Assembly (NCBI RefSeq): GCF_021952865.1 | Contig: NZ_CP040792.1 | Coordinates: 2,790,001 to 2,854,000 of the forward strand | Length of the DNA stretch: 64,000 nt | Direction: 5' to 3' | From: Clavibacter californiensis | GTDB taxonomy: Bacteria; Actinomycetota; Actinomycetes; Actinomycetales; Microbacteriaceae | Shown: piece by piece, positions 54,651 through 63,416 of the stretch | Layout: each line of letters opens with the position of its first letter | Position numbering within the stretch: position 1 is the stretch's first letter | Notes under the pieces: generated by a model | Told to the model about the DNA's origin: nothing | Database searches by the model: none | Seen by the model: the letters and a program-made list of their open reading frames with translations, nothing else | Program-made: the position numbers and the translations under genes

Positions 54651-55882
54651 CGGGTCGGCTTCCTCGGGTTAGGGCGGCGGGTGGCGTGCGCGGCGTCGGC
54701 GGGGACCGCGGGAGGAGGCGGCTCGGGCTGCCCCCGCCACGCCCCGCTGGCGACGTGCTTGACCATGGAGTTGAGGGTCGCGACGAGCGGCACGGCGAAG
54801 AAGGTGCCCGCGATGCCGGCGACCATGCCGCCCGCCGCCACCGAGAGCACGACCGCGAGCGGGTGCACCTTGACGACCGAGCCCATGATGAGCGGCTGGA
54901 GGACGTGGCCCTCGACCTGCTGCACGAGGAGCACGATGCCGACCATGATGAGCGCCTGCGTCAGCCCGTTGTAGACGAGGGCGACGAACACGGCGAGCGT
55001 CCCCGTGACGACCGCGCCGACGATCGGGATGAACGAACCGAGGAACACGAGCACGCCGATGGGGATCGCGAGCGGCACCCCGATGATCGCGGCGCCGCCG
55101 GCGATGCCGATCGCGTCGATGAGGGCGACGAGCACCTGCACCTTCACGAAGTTCTGCAGCGTGCTCCAGCCGGCCCTGCCCGCGCCGTCGACCGCGGGAC
55201 GGGCGAGCCGCGGGAAGAGGCGGACGACCCAGCGCCACATGCCCTGGCCGTCGATGAGGATGAAGAGGGTCGAGAAGAGCACCAGCAGCACGCCCGTGAG
55301 CACGTGGCCGAGCGACGAGGTGACGGACAGCGCGCCGCTGAGGAGCGCACCCGCGTCCCGCTGCACGGCGTCGACCGCCTGCGCGTACACGTCGTTGAGC
55401 TGCTGCTCGGAGAGCTGGAGCGGCCCATCCGTGAGGAAGCCGCGGAGGTCGGCGTAGCGCGTGAGCGTCTGCGCGCGGAGGGAGTCGTACTGGCCGATGA
55501 TCTGCGTGGTCACGAGGTAGACCAGGGCGGCCACCGCGACGATCACGCCGATCTCGGAGATGGCGACGGCCAGCCACTTCGGCACGTGGTGGCGCTGCAT
55601 CCAGTTCGAGATGGGGACGAGGAGGGCGGCGAGCACGATGGCGAGGAACAGCGGGATGACCACGTACTCCAGCTGGATCACGAGCCACGCGACGACCCCG
55701 AGCACGCCGAGGATGAGGAGCAGCCGCCAGGCCCACGCGCCCGCGATGACCATCCCGGGCGGCACGGTCTCGGCGACGGTGCGCGCGACGGGCTGGACGG
55801 AGTCGATGTCGGGCTCGGCGGACCGCTCGGCCGCGCGGGCGGCTGCCGCGGCGCGCGCACGGGATCGCTGGCCGAAGATCAT
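54647..55882 (-). CDS. AI-2E (PerM/TqsA) family transporter
   Basis: A 411-residue membrane protein with about eight TM helices. The family core is visible in VVIPLFLAIVLAALLVPISN, LGSFIPIVGAVVTGTLAVFV and QQVEGHVLQPLIMGSVVKVH. Members export small molecules or Na+/H+; the name comes from autoinducer-2 export in E. coli and does not prove that substrate here. ATG 55882. Its stop overlaps the ilvA start, so the genes are coupled. Confidence 0.93.
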   Translation of the reverse strand: MIFGQRSRARAAAAARAAERSAEPDIDSVQPVARTVAETVPPGMVIAGAWAWRLLLILGVLGVVAWLVIQLEYVVIPLFLAIVLAALLVPISNWMQRHHVPKWLAVAISEIGVIVAVAALVYLVTTQIIGQYDSLRAQTLTRYADLRGFLTDGPLQLSEQQLNDVYAQAVDAVQRDAGALLSGALSVTSSLGHVLTGVLLVLFSTLFILIDGQGMWRWVVRLFPRLARPAVDGAGRAGWSTLQNFVKVQVLVALIDAIGIAGGAAIIGVPLAIPIGVLVFLGSFIPIVGAVVTGTLAVFVALVYNGLTQALIMVGIVLLVQQVEGHVLQPLIMGSVVKVHPLAVVLSVAAGGMVAGIAGTFFAVPLVATLNSMVKHVASGAWRGQPEPPPPAVPADAAHATRRPNPRKPTR

Positions 55883-55982
55883 GCTGGGAGTCTAGGACGG
55901 GCCTCCCGTGCGGCCGCTCCCCGCCGGGCCGGTGCCGCCCGGTCCCCGCCGCCCGGTCGGGGGTCGCCGCTAGCGTCGCACC

Positions 55983-57215
55983 ATGGCCGACATCGTCTCC
56001 CCCGCCCTCGCCCGCCGCGTGGCCCTGGGAGCACAGGGGCTCGGTCGGCCACGCCCGGCGGCGGCGGGCACGCGACGCCTGGCCGCGGAGATCAGGCGCC
56101 TCGGGCTGCTGCAGATCGACTCCGTCAACGTCTTCGAGCGCAGCCACCACCTGCCGATGCTCGCCCGGGTAGGGCCCTACGACCGGGCGGCGCTCGACCG
56201 GATGCTGTTCGGCGGCGGTGGCGCGTACACCGAGTACTGGGCGCACCAGGCGGCCGTGCTGCCCGTCGACGACCTGCCGTTGTTCGCTTGGCGGATGGAG
56301 GCGGAGCGGGCCCGGCGGACGCGGCCCGGTTCGTGGGCATCCGAGCACCTGCCGCTCATCGCCGAGGTGCGGGCCGAGCTCGCCCGCACCGGTCCGGTGC
56401 CCGCGAGCGCGATCGAGCACGAGTCCAACGTCCGCACGGGTCCGTGGTGGGGCTGGTCGGACGTGAAGCGCGCGCTCGAGGCGATGTTCGCGTGGGGCGA
56501 GATCGCGAGCGCCGGACGCCGCGGGTTCGAGCGGGTCTACGGGCTCGCGGAGGACGTGCAGCCCGCCGACGTCCTCGCGCGTGAGGTGCCCGAGGAGGAC
56601 GCCGTGCGGGAGCTCGTGCGTCGCGCGGCCGTCGCGCACGGCATCGGCACGGCCGCCGATCTGGGCGACTACCACCGCCTGTCCCGCGCCGCGACCGACC
56701 GCGCGCTCCGCGACCTCGCCGACGCGGGCGAGGTGCTGCCGGTCGCCGTGCGCGGCTGGGAGGCGCGCGGGAAGCCGCTGCCCGTGTGGCTGCACCGCGA
56801 CGCTCGGCTGCCCCGGCGGATCCGCGGCGAGGCCCTGCTCTCCCCCTTCGACCCGGTCGTGTGGTTCCGCGAGCGGGCGCTCCGCCTCTTCGACCTGCAC
56901 TACCGGATCGAGATCTACACGCCGGCGGCGCAGCGCGTGCACGGCTACTACGTGCTGCCGGTGCTGATGGACGACGAGATCGTCGCCCGGGTGGACCTCA
57001 AGAGCGACCGGCAGGCGGGCCTGCTGCGCGTGCAGGCGTCGTGGATCGAGGGGCGGCACGATCCCGCGGCCGTCGCGGAGCGCATCGCGCCGCTCCTCGA
57101 GCGTGCTGCCGCGTGGCAGGGGCTCGAGGGCGTCGGGGTCGTCGACCGCGGCACGCTCGCCGCGTCGCTCCGGGCGCACCTGCCCGCTGTCGCTGCCGCC
57201 TCGGAGGAGGCGTGA
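55983..57215 (+). CDS. YcaQ-family DNA glycosylase (winged-helix, interstrand crosslink repair type)
   Basis: A 410-residue protein of three winged-helix domains. The catalytic QxD motif is present in GLLQIDSVNVFERSHHLP, followed by EYWAHQAAVLP and a later LLSPFDPVVWFRERALRLFD. E. coli YcaQ unhooks DNA interstrand crosslinks, and an actinobacterial relative (AlkZ) protects a natural-product producer. ATG 55983. No biosynthetic cluster is near, so a general repair role is likely. Confidence 0.92.
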   Translation: MADIVSPALARRVALGAQGLGRPRPAAAGTRRLAAEIRRLGLLQIDSVNVFERSHHLPMLARVGPYDRAALDRMLFGGGGAYTEYWAHQAAVLPVDDLPLFAWRMEAERARRTRPGSWASEHLPLIAEVRAELARTGPVPASAIEHESNVRTGPWWGWSDVKRALEAMFAWGEIASAGRRGFERVYGLAEDVQPADVLAREVPEEDAVRELVRRAAVAHGIGTAADLGDYHRLSRAATDRALRDLADAGEVLPVAVRGWEARGKPLPVWLHRDARLPRRIRGEALLSPFDPVVWFRERALRLFDLHYRIEIYTPAAQRVHGYYVLPVLMDDEIVARVDLKSDRQAGLLRVQASWIEGRHDPAAVAERIAPLLERAAAWQGLEGVGVVDRGTLAASLRAHLPAVAAASEEA

Positions 57216-57225
57216 GGCGCCGTCG

Positions 57226-57792
57226 CTAGAACTGGACGCGCGGCGGCTCGGCGATGGACGCGAGGCTCGAGACCTCGTAGAAGTCCCGCTCGCCGAAGCC
57301 CAGCCCGCGCACGAAGAGCGTGTTCGGGAACTGCGTGATCTTGGTGTTGAGCTCGCGCACGCCGCCGTTGTAGAAGCGGCGCGACGCCTGGATCCGGTCC
57401 TCGGTGTCCACCAGCTCGCCCTGCAGCTGCAGGAAGGTCTGGCTCGTCTGGAGCTGCGGGTACGCCTCGGCGACCGCGAACAGCGACTTCATCGCGCCCT
57501 GCAGATGCTCCTCGGCCGTGCTCGCCTCCGCGGGGCTCGCGGCGCTGATCGTCTCGGTCCGCGCGGACGCGACCTTCTCGAACACCTTCTGCTCGTGGTT
57601 CGCGTAGCCCTTGACCGACTCGATGATGGTCGGCAGCAGGTCCGCGCGCCTCTTCAGCTGCACCGTGATGTCGCTCCACGCCTCGTCCACGCGGACGTTG
57701 AGGGTGACGAGGGCGTTGTACGTCGCCCAGAGGTAGATGCCGACGAGAACTGCCAGGAGCACGACGACTCCGAGCGCGATCCACAATTCCAT
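57226..57792 (-). CDS. lemA: LemA family protein
   Basis: A 188-residue membrane-anchored protein. ATG 57792 begins MELWIALGVVVLLAVLVGIY (one TM), followed by the helical LemA domain (RVDEAWSDITVQLKRRADLL, then ITQFPNTLFVRGLGFGERDF). Function in the family is unclear, near envelope stress or M48 peptidases in other bacteria, but no peptidase gene is adjacent here. Confidence 0.93.
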   Translation of the reverse strand: MELWIALGVVVLLAVLVGIYLWATYNALVTLNVRVDEAWSDITVQLKRRADLLPTIIESVKGYANHEQKVFEKVASARTETISAASPAEASTAEEHLQGAMKSLFAVAEAYPQLQTSQTFLQLQGELVDTEDRIQASRRFYNGGVRELNTKITQFPNTLFVRGLGFGERDFYEVSSLASIAEPPRVQF

Positions 57793-57863
57793 GCTCAGGA
57801 TCCTACGCGCGGGTCTGGGGAGGACCCGGGGGATCCGGGGCCCGCGCACCCGTTCTGGGGCGT

Positions 57864-57882
57864 CTCCGGGCCCCGCCCGGAG
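57864..57882 (-). terminator. Short hairpin after the GH1-like gene
   Basis: CTCCGGG (57864-57870) and CCCGGAG (57876-57882) with a CCCCG loop, directly past the stop at 57889 on the minus strand. Confidence 0.5.
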
Positions 57883-57888
57883 CCGGCG

Positions 57889-59307
57889 TCAGCCGCGCTC
57901 GCGCAGGGTGTCGCGGAGGAAGCGGTAGGAGGAGCGGGGCGTGCGGTCGCCGGTGCGGGGATCCACGTGCACGAGGCCGCGCGGATGCGCGCGTCCCTCC
58001 TCCCACTCGAACCCGTCGAGGAGGCTGCCGGCGACGACGGCCTCAAGGCGCACGCCCTCCGCCAGCCCGCCCGGCGCGACGGCGGCGAGCGCCTGCACGA
58101 GGTGGTCGGAGATCGCGTGGGCCCGGCGCGGATCCCGGCGGGAGCCGTCGCGGTCGTCCACCTGCTCGGGGTGCGCGGCGTCGAGGCCCGCGAGCACGAC
58201 GGGCGGCAGGGCGTCGCCGTAGCGCGCGCGGAGGTCGGCGAGCACGGCGGGCACGAGATCGGGCGCGACGGGGTGGCCGTCGAGGGAGGCCGGGTGGTCG
58301 GTCCAGGGCAGCTCGGCGAACGGGATCGCGGTGGATCCGGCGACGAGGCGCGGCACCGCGGCCACGCGGATCGGGTCGGCGAGCGCGACGCCGTAGTGGT
58401 CGAGCGGCTGGCCGATGACGCGGAGATCGGCGGGATCCACGCGCCCGAGCCGCTCGAACGCCTCGGCGTGCGGACCGGCGAGGTCCGGGTAGCGGCCGAG
58501 GAGCACGGCGTCGGCGAAGAGGTCCTGGTGCAGGGCGCGCGCCACGGCGGCGGCGGCGCGGTCGTCGTCGTCCGCGGAGGCGGCCTCGACGACGCGATGG
58601 GCGTTCACGATGCCGACGCGGGCGGCGGAGCGCGAGCCGCGGATCGCCTCGACGGCGAGTCCGTGGGCGAGCAGCTGGTGGTGCACGGTGGGGAGCGCGT
58701 CGAGCCCGAGGCGGGATCCGGGCGCGTGCGTGCCCGTGACGTGGCCGGCCATCGTCGTGAGCGCGGGCGTCCGGAGCGTGACCCAGTCGGGCACGCGGTC
58801 GGCGAGGGCCTCCGCGGCGAGGTACGCGAGGTCGCCGAAGCGCAGCGCGGTGTCGCGGTGGAGCCAGCCGCCGCGATCCTGCAGCTCGACGGGCAGGTCG
58901 TGGTCGTGCAGGGCGGCGCGTGGGCGGATCCCCGCGGCCAGCAGCGCGTCGACCAGCTCGTCGTAGAACGCGATGCCCTCACGGCGGAGGCCCCCGCGCG
59001 CCTCGGGCTGGAGCCTGGACCAGGAGAGGGAGAAGGAGAGGACGTCGACGCCGAGCTCGGTCGCGAGCGCGACGTCCTCCCGGTACCTCTCCAGGTGCCG
59101 GGCGCCGCGCTCCGGGTCGGAGCCGTCGGCCACCGCGCCGGGCCGTCGGGCGAACGCGTCCCACACGGACTCGGTGCGACCGCCCTCGTGCGCGCGGCCC
59201 TCGACCTTGGTCGCGCTCGTGCTCACCCCGATGCGCGGGCCGCCCGCGAGCAGACCCGCCAGCTCGGTCGGCGTCGGGCGGTCGGGGGCGGCGTCGCGAG
59301 GGGTCAC
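57889..59307 (-). CDS. Glycoside hydrolase family 1-like protein lacking both catalytic glutamates
   Basis: A 472-residue protein with clear GH1 (beta-glucosidase) architecture along its whole length: VWDAFARRPGAV, HLERYREDVALATELGVDVL, FSLSWSRLQP, DRGGWLHRDTALRF, LLDGFEWEEG. The acid/base TxNEP motif reads VTLRTP (Glu position = Thr 180) and the nucleophile motif ITENG reads LAGLD (Glu position = Gly 374). The sugar-binding Gln of SYQIEG is Lys (SATKVEG), and YHWDLP is LHDHDLP. No frameshift or stop breaks it, so it appears to be a maintained pseudoenzyme or a protein with a changed function, not a beta-glucosidase. GTG 59307. Confidence 0.88.
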   Translation of the reverse strand: MTPRDAAPDRPTPTELAGLLAGGPRIGVSTSATKVEGRAHEGGRTESVWDAFARRPGAVADGSDPERGARHLERYREDVALATELGVDVLSFSLSWSRLQPEARGGLRREGIAFYDELVDALLAAGIRPRAALHDHDLPVELQDRGGWLHRDTALRFGDLAYLAAEALADRVPDWVTLRTPALTTMAGHVTGTHAPGSRLGLDALPTVHHQLLAHGLAVEAIRGSRSAARVGIVNAHRVVEAASADDDDRAAAAVARALHQDLFADAVLLGRYPDLAGPHAEAFERLGRVDPADLRVIGQPLDHYGVALADPIRVAAVPRLVAGSTAIPFAELPWTDHPASLDGHPVAPDLVPAVLADLRARYGDALPPVVLAGLDAAHPEQVDDRDGSRRDPRRAHAISDHLVQALAAVAPGGLAEGVRLEAVVAGSLLDGFEWEEGRAHPRGLVHVDPRTGDRTPRSSYRFLRDTLRERG

Positions 59308-59409
59308 CTGAGCCAGTATCGGGCACCGACGACGCACACCCCGCCCACCGGTGCCGGGCACGCGGCGCACAGGTTCCCGTACCACTTCCGTCACGGTCGG
59401 TGCGTGCGG

Positions 59410-59439
59410 TTGACACGCCCGGATGCACCCGTCTGAATG
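59410..59439 (+). promoter_or_regulatory. Candidate promoter for a leaderless surface-protein mRNA
   Basis: TTGACA at 59410-59415 is followed 17-18 bp later by CTGAATG (59433-59439), a weak -10. A start 7-9 nt further would coincide with the GTG at 59448, so the mRNA could be leaderless, as is common in actinobacteria. There is no good RBS before that GTG, which supports this reading. Confidence 0.4.
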
Positions 59440-59447
59440 GGACCACG

Positions 59448-61757
59448 GTGCAGCAATTGGCGAGGAACGAGGATCGTCCGTCCACGGGGGGTGGGGCGGG
59501 CGGTGTCCGTCGATCCCGGCAGCGGCTCGCACGCACGGCCTCGGTGCTCCTGCTGCTCGCGGCGCTCACCGCCGGCGGCACGGTCGCCGCCTCCGCCGCC
59601 ACGCAGACCCCGACCCCCACGCCCAGCCCGGTCCCCTCCGGCGCGCTGGCCCCCGCGCCGACGGTGGAGACGCCCGCCTTCTCGACCGACGGCGCCATCG
59701 CGGTCACCGGCACGCGACCCGCGGGCGCCGACGTGCAGGTCACCATCGCGAGCGTGCCCGCCGCCGTGACGCTCCCGTCCTCCACCACCTGGCGCGCGAC
59801 CGCGACCGGCGTCCCGGACGGGCAGAGCCAGGTGCGCGTCACCGCGGGAGGGCAGGAGGCCACCGCCACCGCGTCCGTCCTGCGTGCACCCGGCGTCAAC
59901 AGCTTCTCGGTCGTGACCACCGGGCTCGTCAGCGGCACCGGATACCCGGGCGCCATCGTCGACGCGCGCTCGGGATCCGCCGCCTGCCGCGCGACCGTCG
60001 GCGCCTCGAGCACGTGGGCATGCCTCCTCGCCCCGCCGCCGCCCTCCGGCACCGGCGTCCCGGTCACCGCGACGCAGACCACGCCGTGGAGCTCGGGCAC
60101 GCCCGCCGTCGGACGCGGCACGGGCAGCTTCGACACGACCGCGCCCGGCGCCGCGGTCATCACGGCCCCCGCGGCGGGAGCGACGGTCGAGGCCACGGGG
60201 ATCACCATCTCCGGCACCTCCGACGAGGACGGCGCCCTGGTGCGCGCCTACCTGACGGGCTACGGCGACGCCGCGTGCCAGGCGCAGGTCGCCGGCGGTC
60301 GCTGGTCGTGCACGACCGGCACGCTGCCGCCCGGGCCGCTCGGGATCACGGCGACGGTCACGGATCCGCTCGGCAACATCAGCACGCTGGCAGCCGAGGT
60401 CGACGTCACGGTCGCGACCCCTTCCTCCTCGCCCACCCCGGGCGCGACCACGCCTCCCGCGACCCCCACGCCCGAGGCCACCAGCTCGCCCGAGGGCACG
60501 CAGGCGGCTCCCGCACCCGGATCCGGTTCCGGTTCCGGCGGCGAGGGCAGCGGGGGCGGCGGCGCGACCGGCACCGCGCCCGGACCGGACGGCGCGCCCG
60601 GTTCCGGATCCGCGCCCGTGGGAGCCGCGCCCGGCACCTGGAACGCGCCCACGCGCTTCGGCACCTCGCTCCAGCCGCTGCCCGCGGCGTTCACCGACGG
60701 ACGCGGCCTCCTCCCGCTCCTCCTCGCGCTCGGCGCCGTGCTGCTCGTCACCCTCCCCGCCCTCCTCCTCCGCGGGGCGCTCGTGGCGCGCTTCGGCGGC
60801 CGCCACCGCGCGGCCGAGGACGTGACGCCGCTGAGGATCGTGCCCCGCGGCGATGCCGGCGCCCTCACGACCCGGGCCGCGGCCGCCGCGTTCACCGACT
60901 CGGCCGCGACGACCGGCCAGCTGCGCATCGTGCCGGGGCGGCTCGACTCCGCGCCGATCCCCGTGCCCGCCCGCCGGGAGCCCGCGCCGACGCTCCTCGG
61001 AGCCCGTCCCGCCCGCGAGCCCGGCCGCGCCGGCCGCTGGAGCGCCGCCGCGGCGGCCCTCGCTCTCGCCGCCGCCCTGGCCGCGCTCTCGCTGCCCGTG
61101 GGATCCGACCCCAACGCCGTCCGCCTCTTCCTCGCCGCCCTCGTGGGCCTCGCCGTCGTCAACGGCGTCGGCGTGGTCGCCGTCGCCGCGGTGGCCGGCC
61201 GCGTCGGCGCCGCACCCGCCCGTGTGCGCGCCGTGCCCGCCCTCCTCGTCCTGTCGGCGACAGCCTTGCTCGCGTCGCGGGCGTTCGGGCTGGCCCCGCC
61301 CATCGTCATCGGCCAGGTCCTCGGCCTCGTCGCCGACGACCGCGACGACCGATCGCGCGCTCGCCTCGCGCTGGTGCAGTCGGGGTCGCTCGCGACGCTG
61401 GGCCTCCTGGCATGGATCCTCTACGGCTTCGTCCCCGCCGACGGCGCCATGTGGCCGCAGCTGGCGAACGAGCTGCTCAGCGTGGTCACGCTCGCCTCGC
61501 TCAGCTCCGCCGCCCTCGCGCTCGCGCCCGTGTCCCTCGTGCTCGGCCGCTCGCTCCTGCTGCGCTCCCTGCCGCTCTGGGCCGTCGTCAGCGTCGCCGT
61601 GCTCACGCTCGCGTTCGCCGCGGTCGCCACGACCGCGAGCGGGGTGCCCGCCGAGGTCTGGATCACCGCCCTCGTCGTCGCCGGGGCGTTCGCCGCGGTG
61701 AGCGTCGCCGTGTGGCTCTGGATCCGCGTGGTCGAGCCCTCGCTCCAGCGCCTGTAG
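59448..61757 (+). CDS. Large Ig-like/multi-TM surface protein
   Basis: A 769-residue protein. After a basic start it has a signal/TM segment (about 30-51, ASVLLLLAALTAGGTVAASA). Then come beta-rich Ig-like repeats (about 65-325, including the DTTAPGAAVITAPAAGATVE Big_6-like boundary and GALVRAYLTGYGDAACQAQV) with four Cys. A Pro/Thr/Gly/Ser linker follows (about 330-400), then a TM near 420, a polar stretch and about seven further TM helices (about 525-769). I know this layout only as uncharacterised actinobacterial envelope proteins. GTG 59448; TTG 59457 is an alternative. Confidence 0.78.
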   Translation: MQQLARNEDRPSTGGGAGGVRRSRQRLARTASVLLLLAALTAGGTVAASAATQTPTPTPSPVPSGALAPAPTVETPAFSTDGAIAVTGTRPAGADVQVTIASVPAAVTLPSSTTWRATATGVPDGQSQVRVTAGGQEATATASVLRAPGVNSFSVVTTGLVSGTGYPGAIVDARSGSAACRATVGASSTWACLLAPPPPSGTGVPVTATQTTPWSSGTPAVGRGTGSFDTTAPGAAVITAPAAGATVEATGITISGTSDEDGALVRAYLTGYGDAACQAQVAGGRWSCTTGTLPPGPLGITATVTDPLGNISTLAAEVDVTVATPSSSPTPGATTPPATPTPEATSSPEGTQAAPAPGSGSGSGGEGSGGGGATGTAPGPDGAPGSGSAPVGAAPGTWNAPTRFGTSLQPLPAAFTDGRGLLPLLLALGAVLLVTLPALLLRGALVARFGGRHRAAEDVTPLRIVPRGDAGALTTRAAAAAFTDSAATTGQLRIVPGRLDSAPIPVPARREPAPTLLGARPAREPGRAGRWSAAAAALALAAALAALSLPVGSDPNAVRLFLAALVGLAVVNGVGVVAVAAVAGRVGAAPARVRAVPALLVLSATALLASRAFGLAPPIVIGQVLGLVADDRDDRSRARLALVQSGSLATLGLLAWILYGFVPADGAMWPQLANELLSVVTLASLSSAALALAPVSLVLGRSLLLRSLPLWAVVSVAVLTLAFAAVATTASGVPAEVWITALVVAGAFAAVSVAVWLWIRVVEPSLQRL

Positions 61758-61889
61758 CACCCGTCCCCCGCCGCTGTCCCGCTGCCGCGCCGCACCTGGT
61801 GCGGATCGTCGGCCGGGGCCACACTGGGTCCGTCGCCGGCTCCGGCGGCCTCGACCCGGCCCGCGCGGCCCCGACGGCAGGAGTCCTGC

Positions 61890-63332
61890 ATGAGCACATC
61901 GAGCACGTCCCTCTGGGCGGCGCTCACGCGGCGGAAGCCCGTGGAGGCCATCGAGGCGGAGCCCGGCGCGGCGACCGAGGAGGGCGGCCTCACCCGCTCG
62001 CTCGGCCTGTGGCAGCTCACCGCGATCGGCGTGGGCGGCATCATCGGCACCGGCATCTTCACGCTCGCGGGCACGGTCGCGAACCAGACCGCCGGCCCCG
62101 CGGTCCTCATCTCCTTCCTCATCGCCGGCATCGCGAGCGCCGCTGCCGCCCTCTCCTACGCGGAGTTCGCGGGCATGATCCCCAAGGCCGGATCCGCGTA
62201 CACCTACGGCTACGCGGCGCTCGGCGAGATCGTCGGCTGGTTCATCGGCTGGGACCTGCTGCTGGAGTACACCGCCATCGTCGGCGTCGTCGCCATCGGC
62301 GTCTCCGGCTACGCGGGCTTCCTCCTCGACCAGTTCGGCGTCGACCTCCCCGCCTGGATGCTCGGCGCCGCCGGCACGGGCGACGGCCACGTGGTCGACC
62401 TGTTCGCCGTGATCCTCTGCCTCGGCACCGCGTTCGTCCTCACCCGCGGCATGAAGAGCGTCGGCCGCTTCGAGCTGTACCTCGTGGGACTCAAGGTGAC
62501 GCTCGTGCTCGTGATCGTCGTCATCGGCTTCACGCAGATCACCGGCGCCAACTACCAGCCGTACTTCCCGTTCGGCGCGGCCGGCGTCTTCACGGGCGCC
62601 GCCACCGTCTTCTTCGCGGTGTTCGGCTACGACGCCATGAGCACCGCGGCCGAGGAGTCGAAGGACGCGACCAAGCACATGCCGAAGGCGATCCTGCTGT
62701 CCCTCGCGATCGCGATGGTGCTCTACGTGCTCGCGACCATCGTCCTCACGGGCATGCAGAAGTACAGCGACATCAACCCGGAGAGCGGCTTCGCGACCGC
62801 GTTCGAGTCGGTGGGCCTGCCCGCGGTGGCGAACGTGGTGGCGGTCGGCGCGATCGTCAGCGTCGTCACCGTGATGCTCACGTTCATGCTCGGGGCGTCC
62901 CGGGTCTGGTTCTCGATGAGCCGCGACGGCCTGCTGCCGAAGTGGTTCGCGGTCACCGACCGGAAGCGCAACGTGCCGACGCGCGTGACGTGGATCATCG
63001 GCATCGGCTCGGCCCTGTTCGCGGGCTTCCTGCCCATCACGGTGGTGGCGGAGCTGACGAACATCGGGATCCTGCTGGCCTTCGTGGTGGTGTGCGCGGC
63101 CGTGATCGTGCTGCGCTACAAGCGGCCGGAGATCCCGCGGGCGTTCCGCCTGCCGGCCATGCCCGTCGTGCCGATCATCGGCATCGGCTTCTCGCTGTGG
63201 CTCGTGTCGTCGCTGCCGTGGGAGACGTGGGTGCGGTTCGCGGTGTGGCTCGTCATCGGCCTCGTGATCTACCTCACGTACTCGCGCCGCAACTCGGTCC
63301 TCGCGCCGGACAGCCCACGCAACCGGCGCTGA
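61890..63332 (+). CDS. Cationic amino acid transporter, APC superfamily (CAT type)
   Basis: A 480-residue permease. The start MSTSSTSLWAALTRRKPVEA is the conserved N-terminus of the CAT group, followed by LGLWQLTAIGVGGIIGTGIF, 12 or so TM helices, and AVFGYDAMSTAAEESKDATK. Likely uptake of basic or neutral amino acids; not determinable. ATG 61890 with CAGGAG 6 nt upstream. Confidence 0.93.
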   Translation: MSTSSTSLWAALTRRKPVEAIEAEPGAATEEGGLTRSLGLWQLTAIGVGGIIGTGIFTLAGTVANQTAGPAVLISFLIAGIASAAAALSYAEFAGMIPKAGSAYTYGYAALGEIVGWFIGWDLLLEYTAIVGVVAIGVSGYAGFLLDQFGVDLPAWMLGAAGTGDGHVVDLFAVILCLGTAFVLTRGMKSVGRFELYLVGLKVTLVLVIVVIGFTQITGANYQPYFPFGAAGVFTGAATVFFAVFGYDAMSTAAEESKDATKHMPKAILLSLAIAMVLYVLATIVLTGMQKYSDINPESGFATAFESVGLPAVANVVAVGAIVSVVTVMLTFMLGASRVWFSMSRDGLLPKWFAVTDRKRNVPTRVTWIIGIGSALFAGFLPITVVAELTNIGILLAFVVVCAAVIVLRYKRPEIPRAFRLPAMPVVPIIGIGFSLWLVSSLPWETWVRFAVWLVIGLVIYLTYSRRNSVLAPDSPRNRR

Positions 63333-63358
63333 CCGGCGCGGATCCGCACGCACGACGA

Positions 63359-63398
63359 CAGGGGCGCCGCCCACCTCGCGAGGTGGGCGGCGCCCCTG
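63359..63398. terminator. Bidirectional terminator between the CAT permease and ferritin-like genes
   Basis: An 18-bp perfect stem (63359-63376 with 63381-63398) and a CGCG loop between convergent stops. Confidence 0.85.
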
Positions 63399-63416
63399 CT
63401 GCATGTCTCCTGCTGG

